A DNA stretch of 64,000 nt from Deltaproteobacteria bacterium Ga0077550 (GTDB lineage: Bacteria > Myxococcota_A > Polyangia > Nannocystales > Nannocystaceae), in the NCBI GenBank assembly GCA_001464385.1, contig LNFB01000306.1, positions 1-64,000 of the forward strand, in the 5' to 3' direction. The notes beneath the pieces are model-generated. The model did no database searches. It had not been told where the DNA came from and saw nothing but the letters and a program-made list of their open reading frames with translations. The position numbers and the translations under genes were made by a program. Below are positions 43,693 to 51,840 of the stretch, piece after piece; within the stretch, counting starts at the first letter, position 1, and the number at the start of each line of letters is the position of its first letter.

Positions 43693-45093
43693 ATGGGCAG
43701 CGCGGCATTCGATCGCGACGCGATGCGCGCGCGAGCCGTGGCGGCGATCCCCCTCACGGCGTGGCTCGGCTGCGCGTGGCTCGGCTGCGCGGTGCTCGGC
43801 TGCGCGGGGCCGGGCGACGCGGCCGACGATGGCGCGCACGCCACGACGGCCGCGTCCTCCACCGCGACGCACGGTGGTGCGGCGTCGACGGGCAGCGACG
43901 CGGGCTCGGCCGCGACGGCATCGGGGGATCCGAGCGACGGTGCGGCCTCCGGCGGCGCGGCCGATGGCGGCAGCGCAGACAGTGGCGGAGACGACGGCCT
44001 CGGACCCGCCGAGTTCGACGAGGGTGAGCTCGACGATCCATCGAACGGCGGCACCATCACGTTCACGCAGATCGGCGCCGCGGGGTGGTATCCGAGTCGC
44101 CGCGACCCGGCGATCGGGCCCTGCGACGCCTACGAGGCCGACGGGTGCTGCATGGCGCAGCACGAGGTCGCGGGCGATCACCTCACGCCGTGGGACGAGG
44201 ACCTCGTCCTCACGCTGCGCGGGCCGATGCTGGTCGAGCAGCTCGCGGTCTACGGACCTGCGGGCGACGACGCCGGCGACTGGCGGCTGGTGTCGGGGTG
44301 GACGCAGGACGTGGCGCAGGGCGTCAGCTTCGACGGCGGCGCCGAGTTCGACGGCGCGGTGGGGACCGAGTGCCTCGTGGACGTGGCGACCGATCGCGAC
44401 TTCCCCTGCGGTGCGGGCAGCGAGCCGTACTGTCCGCCGTCGTCGGACCCGCAACACCTCGGCTTCGCGGGCTCCAAGCTCTTCGTCGTCCTCGCGAGCA
44501 TGCCCCACGTCGACGAGCGCGTCGCGGGCGAGCCGTGCTCCGCGGGCTCCGACGGCAATTGGTGGGATGCGCCGTGGATCGGCCTCAGCCTGGGCGAGCT
44601 CGCGCGCGCGGGGGCGTTCTCGGATTGTCAGTGCTACGCCAAGAACCCCGAGGAATGGTGGCTCGGTGACGGCTGCGGACAATTCAACGTGTTCGAGGTC
44701 GTGAACGACAACAACGAGTATCGCAACCTCGATGTGTTCAGCACCAACTTCTTCGGCTACGCCGGCTACGTCGGCGAAGGGCCGTGCGGCGCACAATGTG
44801 ACGTCTCTGCGCTGGCACCCGAGGTCGACCTCATCGACAAGGCGCAGGACGCCGAGGCCGCCGCGGGCGCCGAGGCGAGCCCGACGCAGGGACCGGGCGC
44901 CGCGTTTCGCCGCCCGACCCAGGGCTACCGCTACTTCTTGATCCTGATGGACGCCGGATCGCGGACCGTCCAGCTCGCGGTCGTGCATCCGCTGCAGATC
45001 CCCGCCTCGGTGGGGGCGCTGCTGCCCGCGCTGCCGTTCACCCTGCCGCGCAGCGCCGTCGATGCGTTGCTCGACCTGCGACTTCCGCAGTGA
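43693..45093 (+). CDS. Tos1-like (DUF2403/DUF2401-type) lipoprotein
   Basis: A 466-residue lipoprotein. The signal contains LGC three times (a slipped repeat) before a Ser/Thr/Gly linker to about 115. The rest resembles the fungal cell-wall protein Tos1/YJL171C. An N-terminal part has TITFTQIGAAGWYPS near 120 and LTPWDEDLVLTLRGPMLVEQ then LAVYGP near 169. A C-terminal part has GSKLFVVLASMPHVDE near 260, a WWDAPWI segment, SDCQCYAK near 313 and DGCGQFNVFEVVND near 327. In the fungal family the same order reads KLFLFEFSMPD, DMPAIW, CSCW, GCGEFDIFEVL. It is the first gene of an operon with DUF1592- and DUF1552-type genes. A glucan-related role is possible but not shown. Confidence 0.7.
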   Translation: MGSAAFDRDAMRARAVAAIPLTAWLGCAWLGCAVLGCAGPGDAADDGAHATTAASSTATHGGAASTGSDAGSAATASGDPSDGAASGGAADGGSADSGGDDGLGPAEFDEGELDDPSNGGTITFTQIGAAGWYPSRRDPAIGPCDAYEADGCCMAQHEVAGDHLTPWDEDLVLTLRGPMLVEQLAVYGPAGDDAGDWRLVSGWTQDVAQGVSFDGGAEFDGAVGTECLVDVATDRDFPCGAGSEPYCPPSSDPQHLGFAGSKLFVVLASMPHVDERVAGEPCSAGSDGNWWDAPWIGLSLGELARAGAFSDCQCYAKNPEEWWLGDGCGQFNVFEVVNDNNEYRNLDVFSTNFFGYAGYVGEGPCGAQCDVSALAPEVDLIDKAQDAEAAAGAEASPTQGPGAAFRRPTQGYRYFLILMDAGSRTVQLAVVHPLQIPASVGALLPALPFTLPRSAVDALLDLRLPQ

Positions 45094-45124
45094 CGCGACC
45101 CCACGAACGAGGAGCACGAACGCC

Positions 45125-46801
45125 ATGCCATGGGTCCACTCCACGCGAGCCTTGCTCGCCTGTGCGCTCGCGACCGGAGGTTGCTACGAGGGCCCGTCCG
45201 CGGGCGACGCTGCGGCCGCGGGCGAGGGGGACAGCACCGGCACGGGCGGGGTCGACGACGCCCCGTCCACCGAGGGAGACGTCGGACGGATCGCGCTGCA
45301 TCGGCTGACTCGGGTCGAGTACGAGAACACGCTGCGCGATCTCTTCGGCCTCGAGTTCGCGGACGCCGAGTTCATCCGCGGTGGAACCGGGGCCGGCTTC
45401 TCCAACCAAGCCGATCTGCTGCGCGACGTCCCGGCGGATCTCGCCGAGGGGTACGTCGTGCATGCGCGCGAGGTCGCCGCGGCGGTCTTCGCCGATCCCG
45501 AGGCGCGCGGCCGCATCTCGACCTGCGCGCCGGTCGGTGCGGACGACGCGGGGTGCATCCGCGGGATCCTCACGACCTTCGGTCAGCGGGCGTGGCGGCG
45601 ACCGCTGGAGCCCGACGAGCTCGACCGGCTCGAGGGACGCTATCGCGAGGCCGTCGACCTCGGGGCGACCCACGACGAGGCGCTCGCGCTGCTCGTGCGC
45701 ATGTTCCTCGGCTCGCCGTACTTCGTCTTCCACGTCGAGATCGATCCCGATCCCAACGACACGACGCCGCATCGACTCGGTGGCTACGAGCTCGCGAATC
45801 GCCTGTCGTACGCGCTGTGGAACTCGATGCCCGACGACGCGCTGTTCACCGCGGCCGCGGACGGCACGCTGCTCGAGGACGAGGTCCTGCTCGCGCAGAC
45901 CGACCGCATGCTCGACGACGCACGCGCGGTGCAGTTCCGCCGCTCGTTCTTCGAGTCGTGGGTGCGCTTGCCGCTGCTCGAGTCCCAGTCCGCGGTCATC
46001 GACGTCGACGCCTACCCGGGCTGGTCGCCGGAGCTGGGCCAGGACATGCGCGCCGAGATCGAGGCGTACCTGCAGGAATTCGCCGACGCCGAGCTGCCGT
46101 GGTCCGCGTTCCTCACCACGGACCTGAACTTCGTGACGCCCCGCCTCGCGGCCCACTACGGCATGCCGGCGCCGAACGAAGGCACCACGCGCGTCGAGGA
46201 CCACCCCGACGCGCGCGTCGGCTTCCTCGGGCTCGCCGGCTTCCTGACGTACACCTCGCGGAGCGACCGCACGGCGCCGACGCTGCGCGGCAAGATCGTC
46301 CTCGAGTCGTTGCAGTGCACCGCGCTGTCGGTGCCCCCGAACGTACCCGAGCTCGAGCCCGTCGACGGGGCCGACACCGAGTTCCCCTCGATCCGCGAGC
46401 GGCTCGAGCAGCACCGCGCGTCGCCGGACTGCGCCGGCTGCCACAACCTGCTCGATCCGATCGGGCTCAGCCTCGAGAACTTCGACGTGGTCGGCCAGTG
46501 GCGCGACGCGTACGAGAACGGGCACGTGATCGACGCGAGCGCCGACTACCAGGGCACGCCGATCGAGGGGCTCGAGGACCTCGCGCACAGCGTCGCGGGC
46601 GACCCGACGTTCCTGCGCTGTCCGACCGAGAAGATCCTCTCCTACGCGCTGCGACGCACGCCGCGGGGCGACGATCTCGACCTGCGCGATCGACTCGACG
46701 AGGCCTGGGCCGCGGGCTCGATCCGCGACCTGGTGGCGCTCGTCGTCACGAGCGACGCGTTCCGATTCCGCCGCGGTGAAGTCGACGAGGAGGGGAGCTG
46801 A
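45125..46801 (+). CDS. DUF1592/DUF1588/DUF1585 family heme-binding lipoprotein
   Basis: A 558-residue lipoprotein (MPWVHSTRALLACALATGGC) with GAGGAG nine bases upstream of ATG 45125. Domain order: DUF1587-like LHRLTRVEYENTLRDLFGL near 60; DUF1595-like FGQRAWRRPLEPDELDRLEG; DUF1592-like YFVFHVEIDPDPND and HRLGGYELANRLSYALWNSM; DUF1588-like GLAGFLTYTSRSDRTAPTLR with heme-type CAGCHNLLDPIG; DUF1585-like CPTEKILSYALRRTP. Such proteins are paired with a Tat-exported DUF1552 protein in planctomycetes and myxobacteria. The gene follows the Tos1-like gene by 31 bases and the DUF1552 gene follows by 2. Confidence 0.9.
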   Translation: MPWVHSTRALLACALATGGCYEGPSAGDAAAAGEGDSTGTGGVDDAPSTEGDVGRIALHRLTRVEYENTLRDLFGLEFADAEFIRGGTGAGFSNQADLLRDVPADLAEGYVVHAREVAAAVFADPEARGRISTCAPVGADDAGCIRGILTTFGQRAWRRPLEPDELDRLEGRYREAVDLGATHDEALALLVRMFLGSPYFVFHVEIDPDPNDTTPHRLGGYELANRLSYALWNSMPDDALFTAAADGTLLEDEVLLAQTDRMLDDARAVQFRRSFFESWVRLPLLESQSAVIDVDAYPGWSPELGQDMRAEIEAYLQEFADAELPWSAFLTTDLNFVTPRLAAHYGMPAPNEGTTRVEDHPDARVGFLGLAGFLTYTSRSDRTAPTLRGKIVLESLQCTALSVPPNVPELEPVDGADTEFPSIRERLEQHRASPDCAGCHNLLDPIGLSLENFDVVGQWRDAYENGHVIDASADYQGTPIEGLEDLAHSVAGDPTFLRCPTEKILSYALRRTPRGDDLDLRDRLDEAWAAGSIRDLVALVVTSDAFRFRRGEVDEEGS

Positions 46802-46803
46802 CC

Positions 46804-48279
46804 ATGACGAACCGACGTGACGCCGCACGGGCGATGTTGATGTCGCGACGCAACGTGCTGCGCGCGGCGAGCGGGGCATGCCTCGCGCTGCCGTTCCTCG
46901 CCAGCATGTCGCCGCACCCGGCCCGCGCGGCGGGCGAGCCGGTCAGGCGGTTCCTGCCGATCTTCTTCCCCAACGGCGCGTCGCAGCACTGGTGGACCGG
47001 GCTCGAGACCTCGGGCGTCGGTGATGCGTGGGCGCTGTCGAAGGTGCTGTCCCCGCTGCAGGCGCTGAAGTCGAAGGTCATCCACATCCGCAACCTCGGC
47101 AACTACCGCGCGATGCAGGACAACCGGCAGGTCGAGCCCAGCCATGCGCGCTGCGCCGCCGCGTACCTCACCTGCACCGACGCCGACGCGCACGACCAGC
47201 GCAACGGCGTGTCCGTCGATCAGGTCGTGGTCGAGCGCGCTGCATTCGCGACACCCATCCCGTCGCTGCAGGTCGGGCTCGGCACGTTCCCCGGCTTCTT
47301 CGACGGCCGTCCGTGGCACTACAACCAATCGATGTCGTGGCGGCCCAGCGACGGCACGTACCCGACCGAGCCGCTGCGCCGCGTGGTGAGCCCGCGCGAG
47401 GTGTTCGAGGACTTGATCCCGTGGGCCAAGCCGAGCGACCCCACCAGCGGCGCCGATCCGCGGCTCGAGGCCAGCGTCCTCGACGAGTTCCTCGCCGAGA
47501 GCGCGGCGCTGAGGGGCAAGCTCAGCCGCTCGGACGCGCTGGTCGTCGAGCAGTTCGAGGCCCGGATTCGGGAGCTCGAGATCCTCACCGGCGAGATGGG
47601 CGACTTCGACGTGGTCCCCGGCTGCGTGCCGCTGACCGAGCCGCCGTTCCACGTCGCCGACTCCGACCAGGAGCAGCAGGGCGAGGCGAGCCACAACGGC
47701 GCGCCGATCGAGGGCGGCGAGTACCAGCGTGAGGCGCACGCCGACGTCATGAACGCGCTGATCGTGATGGCGTTCCAGTGCGACCTCACCCGCGTGATCA
47801 GCTACATGCTCGACGACGCCCGCAGTCCGTTCGAGTACAGCCATGTCACGATCGAGGACTTCGGCGGCACCTCGGGCAGCCTCAACTACCACGACGGCGC
47901 CCAGCACAACGCGGACCCGCTCAACAACGCCTACGCCAGCATCTCGCAGTGGTTCGTGCGCAAGACCAGTGAGCTCGCCGGGATGCTCGACGCGATCCCC
48001 GAGGGCGACGGGACGATGCTCGACAACACGCTGATCCTGCTCGGCTGCGGCATGCACAGCGACGATCACGACGCGGCCGATCTGCCGATCGTGCTGATCG
48101 GCGGCGGGGATACGTTCGTGCACGACCAGAACGTCGTGCTCCCGGTGTATCCCGACGACCGGCAGCTGCGGGACCTGCACTTCACGATCCTGAACCGCTA
48201 CTTCGAGCTGGACGTGGCGTCGTTCGGTGAGGATCGCGACGGGGCGCCCAACGCGGTGATCGACGAGATCCTCGCGTGA
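46804..48279 (+). CDS. DUF1552 Tat-exported protein
   Basis: A 491-residue protein. The N-terminus has a twin-arginine signal (LMSRRNVLRAASGACLALPF) ending near SPHPARA. DUF1552 text follows: RRFLPIFFPNGASQHWWTGL, LSPLQALKSKVIHIRNLGNY, SVDQVVVERAAFATPIPSLQ, RDGAPNAVIDEILA at the end. Conserved His and Asp residues (HDGAQHNADPLN) suggest a metal-dependent phosphatase or sulfatase-like fold. It begins 2 bases after the DUF1592 gene. Together with that gene it forms the usual pair, here with a Tos1-like lipoprotein. Confidence 0.92.
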   Translation: MTNRRDAARAMLMSRRNVLRAASGACLALPFLASMSPHPARAAGEPVRRFLPIFFPNGASQHWWTGLETSGVGDAWALSKVLSPLQALKSKVIHIRNLGNYRAMQDNRQVEPSHARCAAAYLTCTDADAHDQRNGVSVDQVVVERAAFATPIPSLQVGLGTFPGFFDGRPWHYNQSMSWRPSDGTYPTEPLRRVVSPREVFEDLIPWAKPSDPTSGADPRLEASVLDEFLAESAALRGKLSRSDALVVEQFEARIRELEILTGEMGDFDVVPGCVPLTEPPFHVADSDQEQQGEASHNGAPIEGGEYQREAHADVMNALIVMAFQCDLTRVISYMLDDARSPFEYSHVTIEDFGGTSGSLNYHDGAQHNADPLNNAYASISQWFVRKTSELAGMLDAIPEGDGTMLDNTLILLGCGMHSDDHDAADLPIVLIGGGDTFVHDQNVVLPVYPDDRQLRDLHFTILNRYFELDVASFGEDRDGAPNAVIDEILA

Positions 48280-48295
48280 AGGGGCGGGTGCTCCG

Positions 48296-49363
48296 TCAGT
48301 AGCCCCGAAGCGCCGAGCTCCGGAACGACCCCAGCTGGGCCATCTGCTCGTCGAGCGTGTAGCTGGCCCACCGGCGGACTGCGCGGGCCTTCGTGACGGC
48401 CGAGCGCTTGCCCGAGAAGTCGTCCCCGGTCAGGCGCTCGTGGACGTACGCCTCTTTTCTGAACTTGTCTGCGCGCTCCCACTTGGCGACGTCGCCGCGG
48501 TAGTTGTGGAGGAAGTCGAGGAGGTGCCACATCTCGTGGTGGATCACGACGCGGTCGGGCACTCCGGGGAAGACGAGGATCGGTTTGCCCTTGATGGTGC
48601 CGAAACCTCCCAACGTGCCGCCCCTGCCCAGGCTGGCCAGCAGGTTCGCACCCTCGTCGCCGTGGAGCACCTCGATCCCCCGGCGCTTCATGTACGCCGC
48701 GAGTCGCTCGATGCGGCGCTTTGCGCCGTCGACGGTGTTGAGCACCTCGTCGACGTCCCTCGCGCCGACGCTGCCGAGCTTCGCCATCGGGGAGAACGAG
48801 CCGAGCGGCAGCGGTGCGATGCGCTCGCCGCGACGCAGCGCCGCGATCGCGGCGGCGACGTGGGTGCCGGCGGTGACGGCCATCGCCTCGAGCTTCGCGA
48901 CGATCGCCGTCGTCCGCGCGGCGCACTTCGCCAGCAACACCGGCTTGCCCACGGCGTCGCCGAGGTACGGCACCATCGACACCGCCGACAGGGCGGCGTC
49001 GACGAAGTACCAGCCGCTGTAGCGGGTCATGCCGAGGGCGACGATGGTCGCCGCGCCGTCGGACGTCGGCGTCGGATCGAAGATCCCCGCGATCCCGAGC
49101 CCCGCGAGCGCCACGACCCCGGCGAGCTCACCGAACGCGGACATCAGGACCTCCGGGTCGGTCTGTGGCTCTTCGGTCATCAAGAACGCGAACAGTCGCG
49201 CGTCGTCGACCGGGTCGTGCGCCGCCGCGACGCCGGCGTCGGCGAGCCACCGGTGGATCATGTCGCGATATGCCGGATCGGCCCGCATCGCCGCCTCCAC
49301 GCGGGAGGCGATCGCGGCGAGCTCGGGCGAGAGTCCTGGGGAGAGCACGAGGCTGTCGGTCAT
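48296..49363 (-). CDS. Toxin-like zinc metallopeptidase protein
   Basis: A 355-residue protein with no signal peptide. Residues 1-90 are helical. Around 105-145 sits a pre-toxin-like linker: IVALGMTRYSGWYFVDAALS then VSMVPYLGDAVGKPVLLAKC, where polymorphic toxins usually read VPxxGDAxG. The C-terminal 120 residues contain a zincin HEXXH motif, His276-Glu277-Met-Trp-His280, in VVIHHEMWHLLDFLHN, followed by a conserved KFRKEAYVHERLTGDD segment. This fits the metallopeptidase toxin families of contact-dependent systems. The gene begins 13 bases after the end of the lipoprotein gene at 49377 on the same strand. Confidence 0.65.
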   Translation of the reverse strand: MTDSLVLSPGLSPELAAIASRVEAAMRADPAYRDMIHRWLADAGVAAAHDPVDDARLFAFLMTEEPQTDPEVLMSAFGELAGVVALAGLGIAGIFDPTPTSDGAATIVALGMTRYSGWYFVDAALSAVSMVPYLGDAVGKPVLLAKCAARTTAIVAKLEAMAVTAGTHVAAAIAALRRGERIAPLPLGSFSPMAKLGSVGARDVDEVLNTVDGAKRRIERLAAYMKRRGIEVLHGDEGANLLASLGRGGTLGGFGTIKGKPILVFPGVPDRVVIHHEMWHLLDFLHNYRGDVAKWERADKFRKEAYVHERLTGDDFSGKRSAVTKARAVRRWASYTLDEQMAQLGSFRSSALRGY

Positions 49364-49376
49364 CACGGCGCTCCGA

Positions 49377-50816
49377 TCACAGCGACAGGCGCGCGTGGAA
49401 GAGGTCGACCCCGTGGAGCTCCGGGTCGAGGATGCCCGCTGCGTTGCGGACCGCGGCGACATCGGGGGCGCCGTCGGAGTCGAAGTCGGCGATCGCGACG
49501 TCGGCCATCCCGAAGACGTCGACGTAGGTCGGAGCCTCGAACGAGCCGTCGCCGCGGCTCGGGTGGACCCCGAAGCCCGAGCCCGCCGATCCGGTCGCCG
49601 AGACGGTGACGAGGTCGAGCAGCGCATCGCAGTCGAAGTCGTTCGCCTCGAGCCGGCGCGGCTCGGTGCCGCCCGCGGGCAGGATGACCGGATCGGTCCA
49701 CAGGAACACGAGGTTGAAGCGGACGCTGATGACCTTGCTGCCGACCCAGCGCAGCGCCGCGATCTCGGGCCAGCCATCGTTGTTCAGGTCGCGCGCCAGG
49801 ACGTCGTCGGTGCCCGATCCGACCGCCATGAACTGCTGGGCGCCGAAGACGGCGTTGCCGGGGTTGCGCAGGATGGTCACGCCACCGGCGACCAGATCGT
49901 GGCTGACGAGCAGGTCGACGTCGCCGTCGGCCTCGAGGTCGGTCGCGTCGACCCGGTGGACGCCGCCGGTGTTCAGGGCGAGGTTGGTCGCGCCTCCGAA
50001 CGCCCCCGCGGTGTTGCGGCGCACCGAGACGTGCTGCGGCGCTGCCACGACCAGATCGAGGTCGGCGTCGGCGTCGATGTCGGCGAGGATGACGTCGCGC
50101 GAGTTCGCCAGCGACGTGTACACGCTCGGCGCGGCGAAGGACCCGTCCTCGGCGCCGAGGAGGATCGACACCCGCGTGGTGGAGCCGACGCCGGGCCCGC
50201 CGAGGACGACGAGGTCCGCGAGGCCGTCCGCGTTCACGTCGCCCGCGACCATCTCGAAGAGGAACAGGGCCTCGACGCGATCCGCGACGAGGGTGAATCC
50301 ACCCGCACCATCGCCGCGATAGGTCAGCAGGTGGTTCTCCCCCTCGAAGCGATCGAGCACGACGAGATCGGCCGCGCCGTCCGCGTCGAAGTCCGCGGCG
50401 ACGATCGCAGTGGGCGACGTCAGGCCGAGGCTCGCGCCGGCTTCGAATGTGAGGGCGCCGCCCGCGAGATCCCCACAGCTCGCCGCGGGAGGGTCGTCCG
50501 GCGCGCAGGACTCGACGCACTCGGGCGGTGCGTCTGGACCCAAGTCCGCGCAGTCGCAGTCGCAGACGAGCACCTTGTCGGCGCAGCAATCGCCGAAGTC
50601 GACGCACCCATCGTCGCAGTAGCAGTCGCCGCTCGGCGACTGCTCGCCGCAGGCATCGCCATCGGGCGTGAGGCAGCTGCCCGCCACCGCGACCTCGGCG
50701 ACGCGCTCGTGCAGGAGCGAGCGTTCGGACGGGGGCGCGTCGCATGCGTTGACGCAGATCGCAGCGACGGTGGAGATGGCGAGGCGGTGTGGGATCGGGT
50801 TCATCGCACCGAACAT
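49377..50816 (-). CDS. Somatomedin-B / FG-GAP lipoprotein
   Basis: A 479-residue exported protein. ATG 50816 (MFGAMNPIPHRLAISTVAAI) leads to a signal with candidate lipobox at Cys21 or Cys25. Residues 48-85 match a somatomedin B domain: eight Cys in the order SC, ACGE, DCYCDDGC, VDFGDCCADKVLVC. Ten or so FG-GAP/VCBS repeats form a propeller (IVAADFDADGAADLVVLDRF, VLADIDADADLDLVV-type blades, LARDLNNDGWPEIAALRW). Somatomedin B is a disulfide-knotted protein-binding module known mainly from animals. It is probably co-transcribed with the downstream metallopeptidase. Confidence 0.82.
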   Translation of the reverse strand: MFGAMNPIPHRLAISTVAAICVNACDAPPSERSLLHERVAEVAVAGSCLTPDGDACGEQSPSGDCYCDDGCVDFGDCCADKVLVCDCDCADLGPDAPPECVESCAPDDPPAASCGDLAGGALTFEAGASLGLTSPTAIVAADFDADGAADLVVLDRFEGENHLLTYRGDGAGGFTLVADRVEALFLFEMVAGDVNADGLADLVVLGGPGVGSTTRVSILLGAEDGSFAAPSVYTSLANSRDVILADIDADADLDLVVAAPQHVSVRRNTAGAFGGATNLALNTGGVHRVDATDLEADGDVDLLVSHDLVAGGVTILRNPGNAVFGAQQFMAVGSGTDDVLARDLNNDGWPEIAALRWVGSKVISVRFNLVFLWTDPVILPAGGTEPRRLEANDFDCDALLDLVTVSATGSAGSGFGVHPSRGDGSFEAPTYVDVFGMADVAIADFDSDGAPDVAAVRNAAGILDPELHGVDLFHARLSL

Positions 50817-51005
50817 GACGATGGAGATTTCGCCGCGTTGCAGGCGATCTGACGGGGTTCTCGGGCTTTTCTCCGGCAATCGACTGCATGCCGCCGCGCG
50901 TCGAATCCGTCCGGGAATCGACGAACTTTCTTCGTCTGACACAACGGCCAGTGGGGCTCGTTCGGGCCGTTGTCGTCGTCGCGACGATCGGGCACCGTGC
51001 GATGC

Positions 51006-51821
51006 ATGCATGTGGACCACACGGTGCTCGTGGAGATCCGAACCATCCTCGAGCGGGGCGATCTCACGCTGCTGGTCTCGACGATCGAGGCCCGGCTGAC
51101 GCAGCTCGCGATCGACATGGTCGACGGCCGCGTCATCGCGCGCGCCGAGGCGACCGCGCTGCGTGCCGCGATCCTCGACGTCACGCGCGCCTCGGTCCTG
51201 CCACGGCTGAGCGAGGCGGCCCCGAACCAGGCGCTGCGCCTGCTCGATCGACTCGCGGCGCTCGGGATCCGCGAGCTCGACGGCGAGCGGGTCGCGATCG
51301 AGGGGGCTCGTCGTGCCGCGTTCCGAGCCCCGGAGCCCGCGACGTGGCCCGAGCTGGACGAGCTGCGTGCGGCCGCGGTCTCACGCCCTTCGGTCTGCAG
51401 GATCGCCCCGCCGGTCGAGGACGTCGCGTTCGTTCGGGACCTCGCGGCCGAGGGCGTGGAGCTCCCCGAGGAGGTGCTCGCGCTGTACGCTGCGTGCGAC
51501 GGCTTCGATCTGTCGTGCGAACAGGCCGAGTACCTCCCGGTCTTCAGCCTGCTCCCGAGCGCGGCGATCGACACCTCGGGCGACGCCCCCCGACGCGCCG
51601 TCGTCTTCGAGGGCGGCGACAACGTGCACCTCAGCATCCACCGCGCGGACGACGGGCGGTGGCGCGTCGTCTACGAGCACCAGTACGAAGCCGTCGCCGA
51701 GGCCGACCTCGATGTGCGCGCGATCCTCCGCTTCGGGCTGGCGCGCATGCGCGCGCCGGTGGTGGACGATCTGTTCGAGGCGCTGTCGTGGGATGCGTTC
51801 TTCGGCGTGCTCGAGGAGTGA
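51006..51821 (+). CDS. Protein with a possible SUKH (Smi1/Knr4) domain
   Basis: A 271-residue cytoplasmic protein. ATG 51006 (MHVDHTVLVEIRTILERGDL) is used. The N-terminal 110 residues are helical. The C-terminal 150 residues have the outline of SUKH immunity proteins: GVELPEEVLALYAACDGFDL, YLPVFSLLPSAAID, RWRVVYEHQYEAVAEADLDV and RILRF-like end segments. SUKH proteins often give immunity to polymorphic toxins. It is divergent from the lipoprotein/metallopeptidase genes across 189 bases, so it might be the cognate immunity protein. The family match is tentative. Confidence 0.5.
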   Translation: MHVDHTVLVEIRTILERGDLTLLVSTIEARLTQLAIDMVDGRVIARAEATALRAAILDVTRASVLPRLSEAAPNQALRLLDRLAALGIRELDGERVAIEGARRAAFRAPEPATWPELDELRAAAVSRPSVCRIAPPVEDVAFVRDLAAEGVELPEEVLALYAACDGFDLSCEQAEYLPVFSLLPSAAIDTSGDAPRRAVVFEGGDNVHLSIHRADDGRWRVVYEHQYEAVAEADLDVRAILRFGLARMRAPVVDDLFEALSWDAFFGVLEE

Positions 51822-51840
51822 GCTGCGGGAGCGCCCATGG

